A DNA stretch of 64,000 nucleotides from contig JANNJM010000054.1 in NCBI GenBank assembly GCA_031395645.1, positions 1 through 64,000 of the forward strand. Direction: 5' to 3'. The translations under genes and the position numbers were made by a program. Within the stretch, counting starts at the first letter, position 1, and every line of letters begins with the position of its first letter. The DNA comes from SHZI01 sp031395645. Its GTDB lineage: Bacteria > Pseudomonadota > Gammaproteobacteria > Steroidobacterales > GCA-2729495. Below, piece after piece: positions 54,983 to 63,848 of this stretch. Below the pieces are notes generated by a model. That model had not been told where the DNA came from, did not search any database, and saw only the letters and a program-made list of their open reading frames with translations.

Positions 54983-57900
54983 AGGGTCACGTCCCGGGCA
55001 TCTTCGATGTTGATGGTCCGCGTGCCGCTCGCGAGGTAGGGAATGATGAGCGACCAGTGGGTGGTGGCGATGCTCCGCTCCCGCAGAACATCGACGTTAT
55101 AGCTCGAAGGCGGCGCCGGGCTGTTGGGCGGGATGTTGTCCGTGAGGATGGAGATGGACGCATCCAGCGAGTCTACCGACTCGATGCGGGCATTCCGCGT
55201 GCTATAGAGGTAGTGGCGGCTCACGTAGTCCCGTGTCTCTCCGGTCAGCCTGTCGGGGTGGGCGGGATCCGAGACCACGCCGCGTGACTGATTGCGAATG
55301 CGCGCCGTGCCGCCGTAGGTAAGGCACGCCGGCTTGTTGACTGGCGCGATTGGCGTCGGCACGTCCACAGAAATCCGGATCAGGTCGATCTTCTCAAGGT
55401 ACCGGTTGGGATCGAAGAATCCGCTCAACTTGGGGTTGAAGGCCGTGTCGAAGTCCAGCCGCAACACCTGGGCACCCGGGTACTGGCAGGCTCCGGTCGG
55501 AGAGTCGCTGGGGTCCCAGGGCTTCAGGTGCTTCAGGAGATAGCTCTTCCAGGCCTGGTCGGCCTTCACCAGCGCCCCGCTGACGGGATCCACGTAGGCC
55601 GCTGCCTCCGGATTTGTTCCGGAAATTGGCCGTGTCTGATCCACACCCACGGGTACGTAGCCGAGGAAGGTCTTCTTGATGGAGAAGGGATAGTCGAAGT
55701 CCTCGAGGAGCGTGCCGCTCGATGACAGGGTATTGAAGGAACTCATAGCCCCCATCAGGTTCTGCAACTCGGGCGCGTTGCGCACCTTGAACACAGTCTG
55801 CGGCGTGTAAGTCACGAGGCCGGCGGTCGTGTACTGGAATGGGCTATTGCGCTTGTACTCCAGCGCCCGCAGCGTGATGAACACCCACTTCTGCGCCTCG
55901 CGGAAGGCCTGGTCCGCCTGGATGATGGAGTTGTCTGCCAGCAGGCGGTGCGACGGGTCGGCAAAATAGCGGGTGGCCAGGGTGGTGTTGTTCTCGTCGC
56001 GGCGCCGGTACAGGTCGTCCCGTTCGATGACCAGAGCCGTGGTTCGTCCAAAGGCCTTTTGGGCCAAGATCGCGTTCTCGAGGGAATCGATCGCCAGCGT
56101 TCTCATCCGCAGCATCAGGGTTGCAATGCGGGCCTTGGAGTTATCCTGAAGGATCTGGCCTTGCTGGTCCAGAAGCGTGGCTTGCTCCTCGGCCGCTAAT
56201 TGCTCCTTGTGGGCCTGTAGGGTGCCTATTGCGCTCTCGCTGGCCGCCTGCAACACAGCGTTGACGACCCCAAAGTAGATGTTCTTACTGTTACCAATGC
56301 TATTTGCAGCTGCCTGTGCGGCCTTAATGTAGGAAATCTGCTGCGTCAGTTCCGCCTGCTTGTTCCCGTATTTGATGACGATCTGCTGCATCTGACCGTA
56401 GTGTCCTCCCTCACTGGCAGCGCGGTCGGCCTCGATCTGGATCTCCTTTTCCAGGTTCTCGATCTCGACACCGTTCTGCTGGATGTGCAGTGCCGCCAGC
56501 TGCTCGTCCTGCTTCGCCTGCCAGAGCTCGCTGCCCACGTTGTCGAAGGGCGTGGCGGGATTCGAGCCTTCGACCTGCAGCAAGCGCGCGTTGAAATCCT
56601 GCTGCTTCGCCTGGAACTGTGTAGCGAGGTTGTCGAGCCGGTCCTGGTAGTTGGGATAGGCCGTGTGGGCGATGTCGTACTTGGTGACGGCGTCGGCCAG
56701 CGGGCCCGTACTCACGAAGTTCGCCCAGTAGTTATAGGAGTTGGCCGTGTCGCAGGGCTGGTTGCCCGTGCAACCCGACGTATTCGGCTGGCTGAGCAAC
56801 AGGAAGTCGTCCGCGAAGCCTAGCGGGTTCGTGGTGCCAGCGAGGAAAGTCCCCAGTCCCTGCAAGCCCGTGAGGGCGCTCCGCACGCTGGCAAGGGATT
56901 CCTGAGCACCCGAGGCCGCTGTGCCGAAGCTGCCGTTCGCGCCGGTCGTGCTGAACCCCGGCTTGCCGCGAAACACATTCAGCACCGCGTTGATTTCGAG
57001 GTAGCGCGAGGCCAGGCCGGTCTTGATCAGGTCGGCCGCCTTGGTCGCGTCCGAGAGCTCCGTCTGGGTGGCCGGATTGCCCCGGATGATGTACAGCCAG
57101 GCCAGGTCCTGCATGGTGCGCACCTGGTCGCGCATCGCGTCGAGAATCAGCACTAAGTCCTTGTAGCCCGCGAAGGGCGTGTAAGCCTCCTGACCCGGGG
57201 TCGTCGGGGTCAGCGTGAAGCTGCCCGAAGTGCCGTAGAACTCGGAAGTCGGCGAGCGCTGCGGCACCTCCTGTCGGAAGAGCAGGTAGCCGGCGGGATA
57301 GGTGGCCTGGGTGGAAGTGCTGAGGCTCGGGTCCAGCGGGTCCGCCACGTCCGCCGGGTCGATGCCCAGCGGGTCTTTCAGGAGATCCATGTAGCCCTGG
57401 AGGGCCGCGTCATACAGCGGCAGCGAATCCTTCAGGTAGGTAATTTCCGAGTCCACCACGAACGGTCCGGCGCCGGGCGGCACGAGCAGCCCCAGCCGGA
57501 TCTTGGCGACCTGCTGGGCCTTCTCCCGGGCCACCGCCAGATTCGCCGACGCCGTGTCGTAGAGCACGTCGAGGAGCACCCAGCGCAGGTTCTGCGCTGT
57601 GGGGGCCAGGCGCACCGCATCCTTAATGTCCTGAGCCACCGCGGCGGCCCCACCCTGGTCTCCAGCCGTCCAGTACTGGTTGATGCCGGAGGCGCTGCGG
57701 ATGATCTCGCTCGCCGCGTTGGCCGAGTACATGTAGTAGCGGTAGCGGAACGCGGCCGAGTCCACTGTCCAGCCCGGCACTACCGCGGCACATGCTGCAA
57801 CGACTGCCGGATCCCGCGACGGATACAGGCGACACCGGTCGTTATTGACCGTCGCCACGACGAAATTCTCGGAGGGCAGCTGGGAACCGAAGGCCTGGCC

Positions 57901-58461
57901 GAAGGCGGCGCTCTGCAGGCGGACCGTGCCGCTGCTACCGTTATCGCAGACCGATGCCGGTGCAGGCCAGGCCTGATTGCCGCAGCCACCGAAGAAGGTG
58001 GCCGACGAACCGTTCTGGGGCGGGTTAGCCGCTGGCCCGGTCAGTGGGTTGTCGAAGGCGGCCTGCACGGCGCCCTTGCCGGCGATGATCGTGAGCTCGT
58101 TCGTCGTGCCGTCGGTGCCGGAGCCGTTGGAGACCGTGCTGGCCAGGACGCCCACGTTGTAGGTGCCGGGCGGCAGCGCCGGGCTGATGAGATTGCCGGC
58201 GAGTGTCCACGTGCCGTCCGCATTGTTGACGCCGGCATAGTTGTTACCCTGCACCGTCACCTGGATGGTCGCCGTCGGGTCGCTCACGGCACCTGTAAGG
58301 CGTGGTTTCGAGCTATAGGTGCTGACGATGTCCACCGTCACGACGGGCTGCGCTGCCTGAGCCTGCTGGCCGACCAGCGTCAGCAGCGCGAAGGCCCCGG
58401 CCAGTCTCCCTCCGGTGCCCGACACGATTCGCTCGCGAACTAACAGCCGGGTGCGGTGCAT
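54946..58461 (-). CDS. Sec-exported TcA-like large coiled-coil protein
   Basis: The 1171-residue protein has a signal peptide (cleavage near QQAQA, 36) and an Ig-like domain (about 37-133). A mostly helical region follows, with a long coiled coil at about 600-800 ('ALHIQQNGVEIENLEKEIQI'). The C-terminal third resembles Tc-toxin A subunits: 'FDYPFSIKKTFLGYVP' near 924, 'YLEKIDLIRISVDVPTPIAP' near 1022, and 'TTHWSLIIP' then 'EDARDVTLWFYWHYYAPR' at the end. These correspond to the TcA 'RRIKSVSVSIPAVVGPYT' and 'SSWRLELP...ISDVILHLRY' regions that contact TcB. It is about half the usual TcA length. Homology is by eye only. Confidence 0.65.
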   Translation of the reverse strand: MHRTRLLVRERIVSGTGGRLAGAFALLTLVGQQAQAAQPVVTVDIVSTYSSKPRLTGAVSDPTATIQVTVQGNNYAGVNNADGTWTLAGNLISPALPPGTYNVGVLASTVSNGSGTDGTTNELTIIAGKGAVQAAFDNPLTGPAANPPQNGSSATFFGGCGNQAWPAPASVCDNGSSGTVRLQSAAFGQAFGSQLPSENFVVATVNNDRCRLYPSRDPAVVAACAAVVPGWTVDSAAFRYRYYMYSANAASEIIRSASGINQYWTAGDQGGAAAVAQDIKDAVRLAPTAQNLRWVLLDVLYDTASANLAVAREKAQQVAKIRLGLLVPPGAGPFVVDSEITYLKDSLPLYDAALQGYMDLLKDPLGIDPADVADPLDPSLSTSTQATYPAGYLLFRQEVPQRSPTSEFYGTSGSFTLTPTTPGQEAYTPFAGYKDLVLILDAMRDQVRTMQDLAWLYIIRGNPATQTELSDATKAADLIKTGLASRYLEINAVLNVFRGKPGFSTTGANGSFGTAASGAQESLASVRSALTGLQGLGTFLAGTTNPLGFADDFLLLSQPNTSGCTGNQPCDTANSYNYWANFVSTGPLADAVTKYDIAHTAYPNYQDRLDNLATQFQAKQQDFNARLLQVEGSNPATPFDNVGSELWQAKQDEQLAALHIQQNGVEIENLEKEIQIEADRAASEGGHYGQMQQIVIKYGNKQAELTQQISYIKAAQAAANSIGNSKNIYFGVVNAVLQAASESAIGTLQAHKEQLAAEEQATLLDQQGQILQDNSKARIATLMLRMRTLAIDSLENAILAQKAFGRTTALVIERDDLYRRRDENNTTLATRYFADPSHRLLADNSIIQADQAFREAQKWVFITLRALEYKRNSPFQYTTAGLVTYTPQTVFKVRNAPELQNLMGAMSSFNTLSSSGTLLEDFDYPFSIKKTFLGYVPVGVDQTRPISGTNPEAAAYVDPVSGALVKADQAWKSYLLKHLKPWDPSDSPTGACQYPGAQVLRLDFDTAFNPKLSGFFDPNRYLEKIDLIRISVDVPTPIAPVNKPACLTYGGTARIRNQSRGVVSDPAHPDRLTGETRDYVSRHYLYSTRNARIESVDSLDASISILTDNIPPNSPAPPSSYNVDVLRERSIATTHWSLIIPYLASGTRTINIEDARDVTLWFYWHYYAPRL

Positions 58462-59528
58462 GGCGCCAAGGTCGTGTTGTTGAAAGGAATGGAGGCCGGC
58501 GGTTTCACTAGCACGAAGGTGCCGGTGACATTCGCGCTGCCGGTCTGCGTAAACTGCACGGCCTCGCCGGTACCGAAGATGCTCTCTGACATGTTCCCGG
58601 AAATTTTGCTAGCCAGGTCCACAGACGTGGCCGCCAGGGTGATGCGCCGATAGAGCGGCACCTTGAGCAGGGTGGCAGTACTGGCCACTGGAATCAGTGT
58701 CGTGGTGGCGGAGAAGCTGCTCGGGGTCACCACCGAACTGGCCATCGCAATGTCGCCGGGCGGCAACCCCATGCTGCCGTCGCTCTTGATGACGACTCGG
58801 CTCTGGGTTCCGTTCTGGCCGATTTCCAGAGGAAAGCCGAAGATGAGGCCGTCCACGGAGATGCTCGCCTGCCACACGGCATCGTTGTCGTTGATGTAGA
58901 CCGCGTGCTGCTGGGCGTAGCCGAGGGAATACCCTGCGTCAGTGAGCAGGGTAACCTGCACGGTCCGGGTGTTGGCAGCCAGCAGGTCGTCCAGCGCATG
59001 AATGGCGAGCTCCGCGCTGACGCCGCTGACGGCCAGCGGCTGCGGCGCGCTTCCACAGCTTCCACTGGGCGGGTCGTAGTCGGTGCCGCACACTGCCGTT
59101 CCCTGCAGCAGGTAGGACACGTTGCCGGTATAGCCCGGCGCAATGGTGATCAGCAGGCGCGCGGTGTCACCTTCCGTCACCGTGGTTTGCGACTGGGTGA
59201 AATTGACTCCGTTTGGTCGCGCGCCCTGCGCACGAACGTAGATGACGAGATCGGCGACGTCCACGACGTTGTCGTTGTTGAGGTCCATCGATGAGAGGTC
59301 GCTGCTTGACAAGCCGCTGCCCACTCCCATGATTACTGCACGCAGGTTCTGTTCCGTGACGACAGCCGGGAAGGTCGTGGCCAAGGCCGTAGCAAACCCA
59401 AGAATCGCCGAGGTGATGAGCGCGAACCTCGCCCCGCTCCTCAGGCGCTGCGACGCCCAGCGACCCGACCGGGCGGTCACGCTACGCGATTGCTTGCTGC
59501 CAACCTCTTCAGCTGTGAAACCGGGCAT
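58440..59528 (-). CDS. Exported Calx-beta/dockerin-like protein
   Basis: I prefer the ATG at 59528 (362 residues); a longer frame to 59591 would overlap the gene before it. A basic leader and hydrophobic segment ('RFALITSAILGFATALATTF') act as signal or anchor. A single dockerin-type loop follows at about 80-98 ('DLNNDNVVDVADLVIYVR'; Asp/Asn at positions 1, 3, 5, 9 and 12). A Calx-beta-like domain (about 105-215, 'TVTEGDTARLLITIAPG', 'DYDPPSGSC') precedes a C-terminal beta domain. Its stop lies inside the start region of the TcA-like gene (22-base overlap). Confidence 0.65.
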   Translation of the reverse strand: MPGFTAEEVGSKQSRSVTARSGRWASQRLRSGARFALITSAILGFATALATTFPAVVTEQNLRAVIMGVGSGLSSSDLSSMDLNNDNVVDVADLVIYVRAQGARPNGVNFTQSQTTVTEGDTARLLITIAPGYTGNVSYLLQGTAVCGTDYDPPSGSCGSAPQPLAVSGVSAELAIHALDDLLAANTRTVQVTLLTDAGYSLGYAQQHAVYINDNDAVWQASISVDGLIFGFPLEIGQNGTQSRVVIKSDGSMGLPPGDIAMASSVVTPSSFSATTTLIPVASTATLLKVPLYRRITLAATSVDLASKISGNMSESIFGTGEAVQFTQTGSANVTGTFVLVKPPASIPFNNTTLAPCTAPGC

Positions 59529-59550
59529 GATATCGATCACCACGTTGAAC

Positions 59551-60756
59551 TCAGTCTTTCCAACCTGCGATTGGGATCCTGACCCAGCCACCCATATCGA
59601 TACGCGCGTATGCCAAGCTGTTGCTGCCCGAACCCCAGGTGCAGCCGTTCGAAGTGTTGAGGAACCCGCTAAAAGACAAATGCGTCGCGTCTACGGCATA
59701 AAAACCCCCTCGGACGATACCGTTGCACACTGATGGCACTAAGTTGTTCCCTACCGTGCCCGCGCCCAACCAATCGGCGTTGTTCGGAGTCACGGGCAAA
59801 GCTGGCAGGAACGGAATCCTCGTTGTGTCGATGCTAAGACCCTGAGGCAACGCAATCATGTACTCCCCACTGCCTGGTGTACCGGTGCCATTCTGCGTGT
59901 ACCGGATCTGCGTGAGCGCGTATGAGCCGTCCCGGCTCCAGCGGATAAAGTCGACAACAATTGCTCCCTTTGTAGGGGCCGTAGTGGTAGCGGTGATCGT
60001 GAGCGGCTGATCCGGGGAACAGCAAACGGGGGTTCTTGCGTAGTGATCCAGCAACTTCCATTCGGCGCCGTTGCGGACGATCCGGTAGGTCTCGTTTGGC
60101 GTGTGCAGCTTCCAGTCCGATGCCCCGTCGATTGTGCCGAGGATTGTGATCGGGTTGGCCAGCGCGGTGGCCATGTTGCTGTCCGTCCGCTTGATCGTTA
60201 TGGCCTTCTCGCCGTAACGCGGAGACGACGGGATGACCGGGGATGGCAACGTGATTGTGAAAGCCCCGGAGCTGCCATCGACGAAGACCACATCCTCAGT
60301 GCCAAGTAACGTGTAGCTCGCCGTCTTCGTGACGGTCGTGAATGAGGCCTTATCCGCGAACTCCGCGTTCTGCGCCGTCACCGCGTAAGGCGCACTCAGG
60401 ATCTGCTGGCGTGGCGTCAGAGCTGTGCCATTGACGACGATTTCGAGCCAAGCGGTGCCTGTTTGTCCGAATGCCGTTGCGACGCTTCTGCTCGTGGCAT
60501 CGTTACCGAGAATTACGTTGAAGTAGCCGTTTACCAGCGGCGTGCCGGGGAAAGTCTGCGGCCCCCACACGGGACTGCCGCCACTTTGCCCCGTGTAAAT
60601 GTTGAAAGTCAGAGTCGGGGTGCCGGTCTGCGGCTGTCCCACGGCATCGGTGAGGCGGCCCTGGTAGTTGATCAAGTTCGGTACTGCCTGCACGCGACTG
60701 ACAGCCGATAGACCAACGACGGCGAGAATGAGAAGGCCTCTAGTGACTCGCTTCAT
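59551..60756 (-). CDS. Secreted fibre-like protein, paralogue B
   Basis: The 401-residue protein has a signal peptide (to RVQA) and a conserved N-domain starting 'VPNLINYQGRLTDAVGQPQT', including 'GYFNVILGNDATSRSVATAF' and 'ALTPRQQILSAPYAVTAQNA'. That domain is common at the N-terminus of tail-fibre-like secreted proteins. A middle beta domain ('GEKAITIKRTDSNM', 'THTP/HTPNETYRIV' region) and a C-terminal globular part ending 'GWVRIPIAGWKD' follow. It is clearly a paralogue of the protein at 60845-62023. Its ATG overlaps the stop of a remnant third copy. Confidence 0.8.
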   Translation of the reverse strand: MKRVTRGLLILAVVGLSAVSRVQAVPNLINYQGRLTDAVGQPQTGTPTLTFNIYTGQSGGSPVWGPQTFPGTPLVNGYFNVILGNDATSRSVATAFGQTGTAWLEIVVNGTALTPRQQILSAPYAVTAQNAEFADKASFTTVTKTASYTLLGTEDVVFVDGSSGAFTITLPSPVIPSSPRYGEKAITIKRTDSNMATALANPITILGTIDGASDWKLHTPNETYRIVRNGAEWKLLDHYARTPVCCSPDQPLTITATTTAPTKGAIVVDFIRWSRDGSYALTQIRYTQNGTGTPGSGEYMIALPQGLSIDTTRIPFLPALPVTPNNADWLGAGTVGNNLVPSVCNGIVRGGFYAVDATHLSFSGFLNTSNGCTWGSGSNSLAYARIDMGGWVRIPIAGWKD

Positions 60757-60844
60757 GTATACAAAACCCTGTTTGCGCCAACATTAAGACCGACGGGCAG
60801 TGCGATCATGAAAGATCCACTGTCGGCTGCCCCAGTGCTGCTAC
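60757..60844 (-). pseudogene. Remnant of a third fibre-like paralogue
   Basis: Between the two intact paralogues, a minus-strand frame reads 'SSTGAADSGSFMIALPVGLN' and then 'VGANRVLYT' to a stop at the next gene's ATG. This matches the 'GSGEYMIALPQGLSIDTTRI' segment of paralogue B and 'GNGSYAVSLPAGLSIDTARA' of paralogue A. It has no start, no N-domain and no C-terminus. The simplest reading is deletion of most of a third tandem copy. Confidence 0.7.
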
Positions 60845-62023
60845 TCAATCTTTCCAACCTATGATTGGAACTCTCACCCAGCCAATTGCGTTGACCTGTC
60901 CATTTCCAAGGTGGTTCGCTGACGTCGATCCAATGCCCCACGTGTAATAGAACGTACCACCATAGATACCCGTCACAGCAAACGAAGTCGCGCTATACGG
61001 ATACGCGCGGGCTATGAAGCCGCCTCCAGAATTTGCGGTGATGCCTACAGTAGAATCCAGCGTGTAGGCATTTGCGATGGTAGGGTCAGTGCCGGCGTAA
61101 ATGGGGGCTCTGGCGGTATCAATACTGAGCCCCGCCGGAAGCGAGACAGCGTACGAGCCGTTTCCGCCTGTGCCAGCAGCAACCTGCACGTAGCGAAAAC
61201 TCAATAGCGCGAGTGACCCCTCCCGCTTCCACGTGATGGAGTCCGCAGTCGTAAACCCTTTGGTGGGGCTTATTGACGTAGCGGTGATCGTCATCGGGCC
61301 ATCAAGGGCAAACGGCGTGCGCGTATTGTGTTCCAGCAGTTTCCACTCCGCACCGTCCCGAACAATCCGGTACGTTTCGCCCTTCGTGTGCAGCTTCCAG
61401 TCCAAAGCACCATCAATTGTGCCGGCGATCGCGATCACATTGGCCAGCGTGTTGTCGGTGCGCTTGATGATGATCGACTTCTCGCCGTAAAACGGCGCCC
61501 CTGCCGTGATCGTCGCTGACGGCAGCGTCAGCGTGAAAGCGCCCGAACTGCCGTTCACGAAAACCACGTCCTCATTGCCGGTCATCGTGTAGCCAGAGGT
61601 CTTGGTAATCATCGTAAACGCAGTTTTGTCCGCGTTCTGTGCTGTCACTGCGTAAGGCGCGCTAAGGACCTGCTGGCGCGGGGTCAACGCCGTGCCATTG
61701 ACGACGATTTCCAGCCACGCATTGCTCGGCTGGGCGAACGCAGTCGCGACGCTGCGGCTGGTCGTATCGTTGCCCAGGATCACGTTGAAGTAGCCGCTGA
61801 CCAGCGGTGTACCGTTGAAGGTCTGTGGGCCCCAGACCAGATTGCCCAGGCTCTGCGCGTCGAAAATATTGAACGTCAGATTCTTGGTGCCAGTCTGCGG
61901 CTGGCCAACCGCATCGGTCAGGCGGCCCTGGTAGTTGATTAGATTGGGTGCGGCCTGCACACGAGCGACGATCGCAAGGCTAATGGCTGCCAGAACGACC
62001 ACGACTTTCACGATTGTTTTCAT
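60845..62023 (-). CDS. Secreted fibre-like protein, paralogue A
   Basis: The 392-residue protein has a signal peptide (to RVQA) and the same N-domain as paralogue B ('APNLINYQGRLTDAVGQPQT', 'ALTPRQQVLSAPYAVTAQNA'). A related middle domain follows ('GEKSIIIKRTDNTLANVIAI', 'KGETYRIVRDGAEWKLLEHN'), then a C-terminus ending 'GWVRVPIIGWKD'. The two paralogues are nearly identical over the first 130 residues and diverge in the last 150, as expected if the tip binds different partners. The function is unknown; a trimeric or fibre role is inferred. Confidence 0.8.
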   Translation of the reverse strand: MKTIVKVVVVLAAISLAIVARVQAAPNLINYQGRLTDAVGQPQTGTKNLTFNIFDAQSLGNLVWGPQTFNGTPLVSGYFNVILGNDTTSRSVATAFAQPSNAWLEIVVNGTALTPRQQVLSAPYAVTAQNADKTAFTMITKTSGYTMTGNEDVVFVNGSSGAFTLTLPSATITAGAPFYGEKSIIIKRTDNTLANVIAIAGTIDGALDWKLHTKGETYRIVRDGAEWKLLEHNTRTPFALDGPMTITATSISPTKGFTTADSITWKREGSLALLSFRYVQVAAGTGGNGSYAVSLPAGLSIDTARAPIYAGTDPTIANAYTLDSTVGITANSGGGFIARAYPYSATSFAVTGIYGGTFYYTWGIGSTSANHLGNGQVNAIGWVRVPIIGWKD

Positions 62024-62077
62024 CTACGGTCCAGACTCATCAAATCTGTTTCTTCTTGGTTCGACTCGGTGGAATTA

Positions 62078-63811
62078 CTACTTCAGCCCGCTCGGACCAG
62101 GCGCGGTATTCAGCGCATTGCGCAAGAGGCCGAAGTCCGCCGTGGTCACCGTCCCACTACCATTCAGGTCGGCATCGGCCGCCAGGGCGCTTGACCCCGC
62201 ACTCTGATTGAGCATGGAGCGCAACAACCCGAAGTCCGCCGTCGTCACCGTGCCGCTGTTGTTCAGATCCGCATCGCAGACGTTGCCGTAGTAGTCGCCG
62301 TTGCTGTCCCGCTGGTTGGTGTTGGCCACCAGTGTGCAGTTGTCAAAGCCATCCAGCTGGGTGTCAGCGTCGGTGTCGGCAACCAGGGGGTTACTCTCCC
62401 GGGCACTCACCAGACCGTCCAGGTTCACGTCCTCGTAGAGGTCCGCCAGCCCGTCCGCATCCCGGTCCTTCAGCAGCTCAATCAGGTCGAAGTGGCTGAA
62501 CACGTAACCGCCATCAGTGTTGCAGCTCTCGGCAGCCAGGAACGGCCGTAGCCCCACCGCGCCTACGGCCGCGTTGATCACCTGGAACTGCAGGATCTTG
62601 TTGACGAAGACCCAGTAGTTGCCGGCCTTCTTCACCAGGCGGATCTCCACGTCCGTGTTGGCGTAGGTCTTGGCAATGGCTGCCGGCGTGACCGTCTCGA
62701 CACCGGCGGCCCAGGAGCGCAGCCGCAGCGTCGGCGTGCCGCTGTTGTTGAACTGCAGTTCCAGCCGGTTGTTCAGGTCGGTGTTCTGCATGAGTCCCAC
62801 CGAGGTCTTGCCCAGGCCCTCCGGCTTGATCAGGGTGCGGACCACCGTGTCGGCCGTGTCCACCGTGGCGATGCTCTGCAGGAAGACGCCGTGGCAAGCG
62901 CTCACCGGCTGTTGCACGCTGGCGTCGAGCAGCGTGCCGCTTTCGAAGAAGGTGTAGAGCGCCCCGGGGCTGGTCGCTCCCAAATACCAGCGGTCCTCGT
63001 ACTGCGCATCATCGAAGCGGTCGCGGAACAGCACGTAGCTGATGCCGCCGGCGCCCTCCGGGCGGCTCAGGTTGTCTTTCGGCTTGGTGCCCGTCTTGTA
63101 CTCGTCCCGGTTGGCGACGCCGTCACCGTCCGGGTCGCCGCTGCCGCCATTGACGCCGATCGAGCCCAGGGGGTCCAGATTGTTGGCGAGTTCCCAGCGG
63201 TCCGGCAGCGTGTCCGCATCAAAATCCGAGGTACTCGAGTAGACCAGGAAGTTCTGCCCCGTCGTTGTGTGCGGCAAGGAGACGCTGCCGTCGTTGTTCG
63301 ACAGCGCGTGGCGCGAGTTGACCAGCAAGTTGGCATTGGTCAGGGCAAAGTCCACCGGGAAGTAGCCGGTGCTGGCGTTGCCCGCCACCTGCAGATTCAG
63401 GACGACCAACTGGCCGGACGCGCTGAAGGTGGTCGTACCGGAATAGGCCAGGACCTTCAGGTTCTGGCCATTTACGTCGTACGACACAGTGAAACCACCG
63501 GCCGTGGTCAGCAACGTGCCCGGGTTGACCCCCAGCACCGAGATGCCCGCCGGCAGCACGATGTGCGCGTTGAAGCCGCCGGAGACCGGGGCATTGGCAA
63601 TGTTCAGGGTGAGGCTGGTCGGTGCGCCCTTCAGACCGGTGGCGGCCTGCAGGGAAAGCACGGCTTGCGCGTGGGCGCTGGTCAGGGCGAGGAGATTCAG
63701 CAGTGCGAGGCCGAGAGCAAACGATCTCGCCGATGCCCACTGGCCCGTGAAAACGTTGAGCCAGCTCAAGCCGCGAGCATCGTTACGCGTTATGTAATCC
63801 CGTGTCGCCAA
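62078..63811 (-). CDS. Secreted cohesin-dockerin scaffold-like protein
   Basis: The 577-residue protein has a long signal peptide (cleavage near AHAQA, about 50) and a cohesin-like domain (about 51-190, 'AVLSLQAATGLKGAPTSLTL', 'GFNAHIVLPAGISVLGVNPG'). Asp-rich TSP3-like loops follow ('DFDADTLPDRWE', 'DPDGDGVANRDEY'), then a lectin/laminin-G-like beta region (about 265-430) and more TSP3-like loops. At the end are two dockerin repeats 'DADLNNSGTVTTADFGLLRS' and 'DADLNGSGTVTTADFGLLRN'. Having both cohesin and dockerin allows chaining. It is the first gene of the minus-strand secreted cluster. Confidence 0.8.
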   Translation of the reverse strand: MATRDYITRNDARGLSWLNVFTGQWASARSFALGLALLNLLALTSAHAQAVLSLQAATGLKGAPTSLTLNIANAPVSGGFNAHIVLPAGISVLGVNPGTLLTTAGGFTVSYDVNGQNLKVLAYSGTTTFSASGQLVVLNLQVAGNASTGYFPVDFALTNANLLVNSRHALSNNDGSVSLPHTTTGQNFLVYSSTSDFDADTLPDRWELANNLDPLGSIGVNGGSGDPDGDGVANRDEYKTGTKPKDNLSRPEGAGGISYVLFRDRFDDAQYEDRWYLGATSPGALYTFFESGTLLDASVQQPVSACHGVFLQSIATVDTADTVVRTLIKPEGLGKTSVGLMQNTDLNNRLELQFNNSGTPTLRLRSWAAGVETVTPAAIAKTYANTDVEIRLVKKAGNYWVFVNKILQFQVINAAVGAVGLRPFLAAESCNTDGGYVFSHFDLIELLKDRDADGLADLYEDVNLDGLVSARESNPLVADTDADTQLDGFDNCTLVANTNQRDSNGDYYGNVCDADLNNSGTVTTADFGLLRSMLNQSAGSSALAADADLNGSGTVTTADFGLLRNALNTAPGPSGLK

Positions 63812-63818
63812 GCCCAGA

Positions 63819-63848
63819 CCGACCCTTCATTCTTCATTCTTGGGTCGG
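63819..63848. promoter_or_regulatory. Stem-loop just upstream of the cohesin-dockerin gene
   Basis: CCGACCC (63819-63825) pairs with GGGTCGG (63842-63848) across a loop containing a short ATTCTTC repeat, just before the ATG of the cluster's first gene. It may be a leader structure. No convincing promoter hexamers were seen in the remaining 150 bases. Confidence 0.35.
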
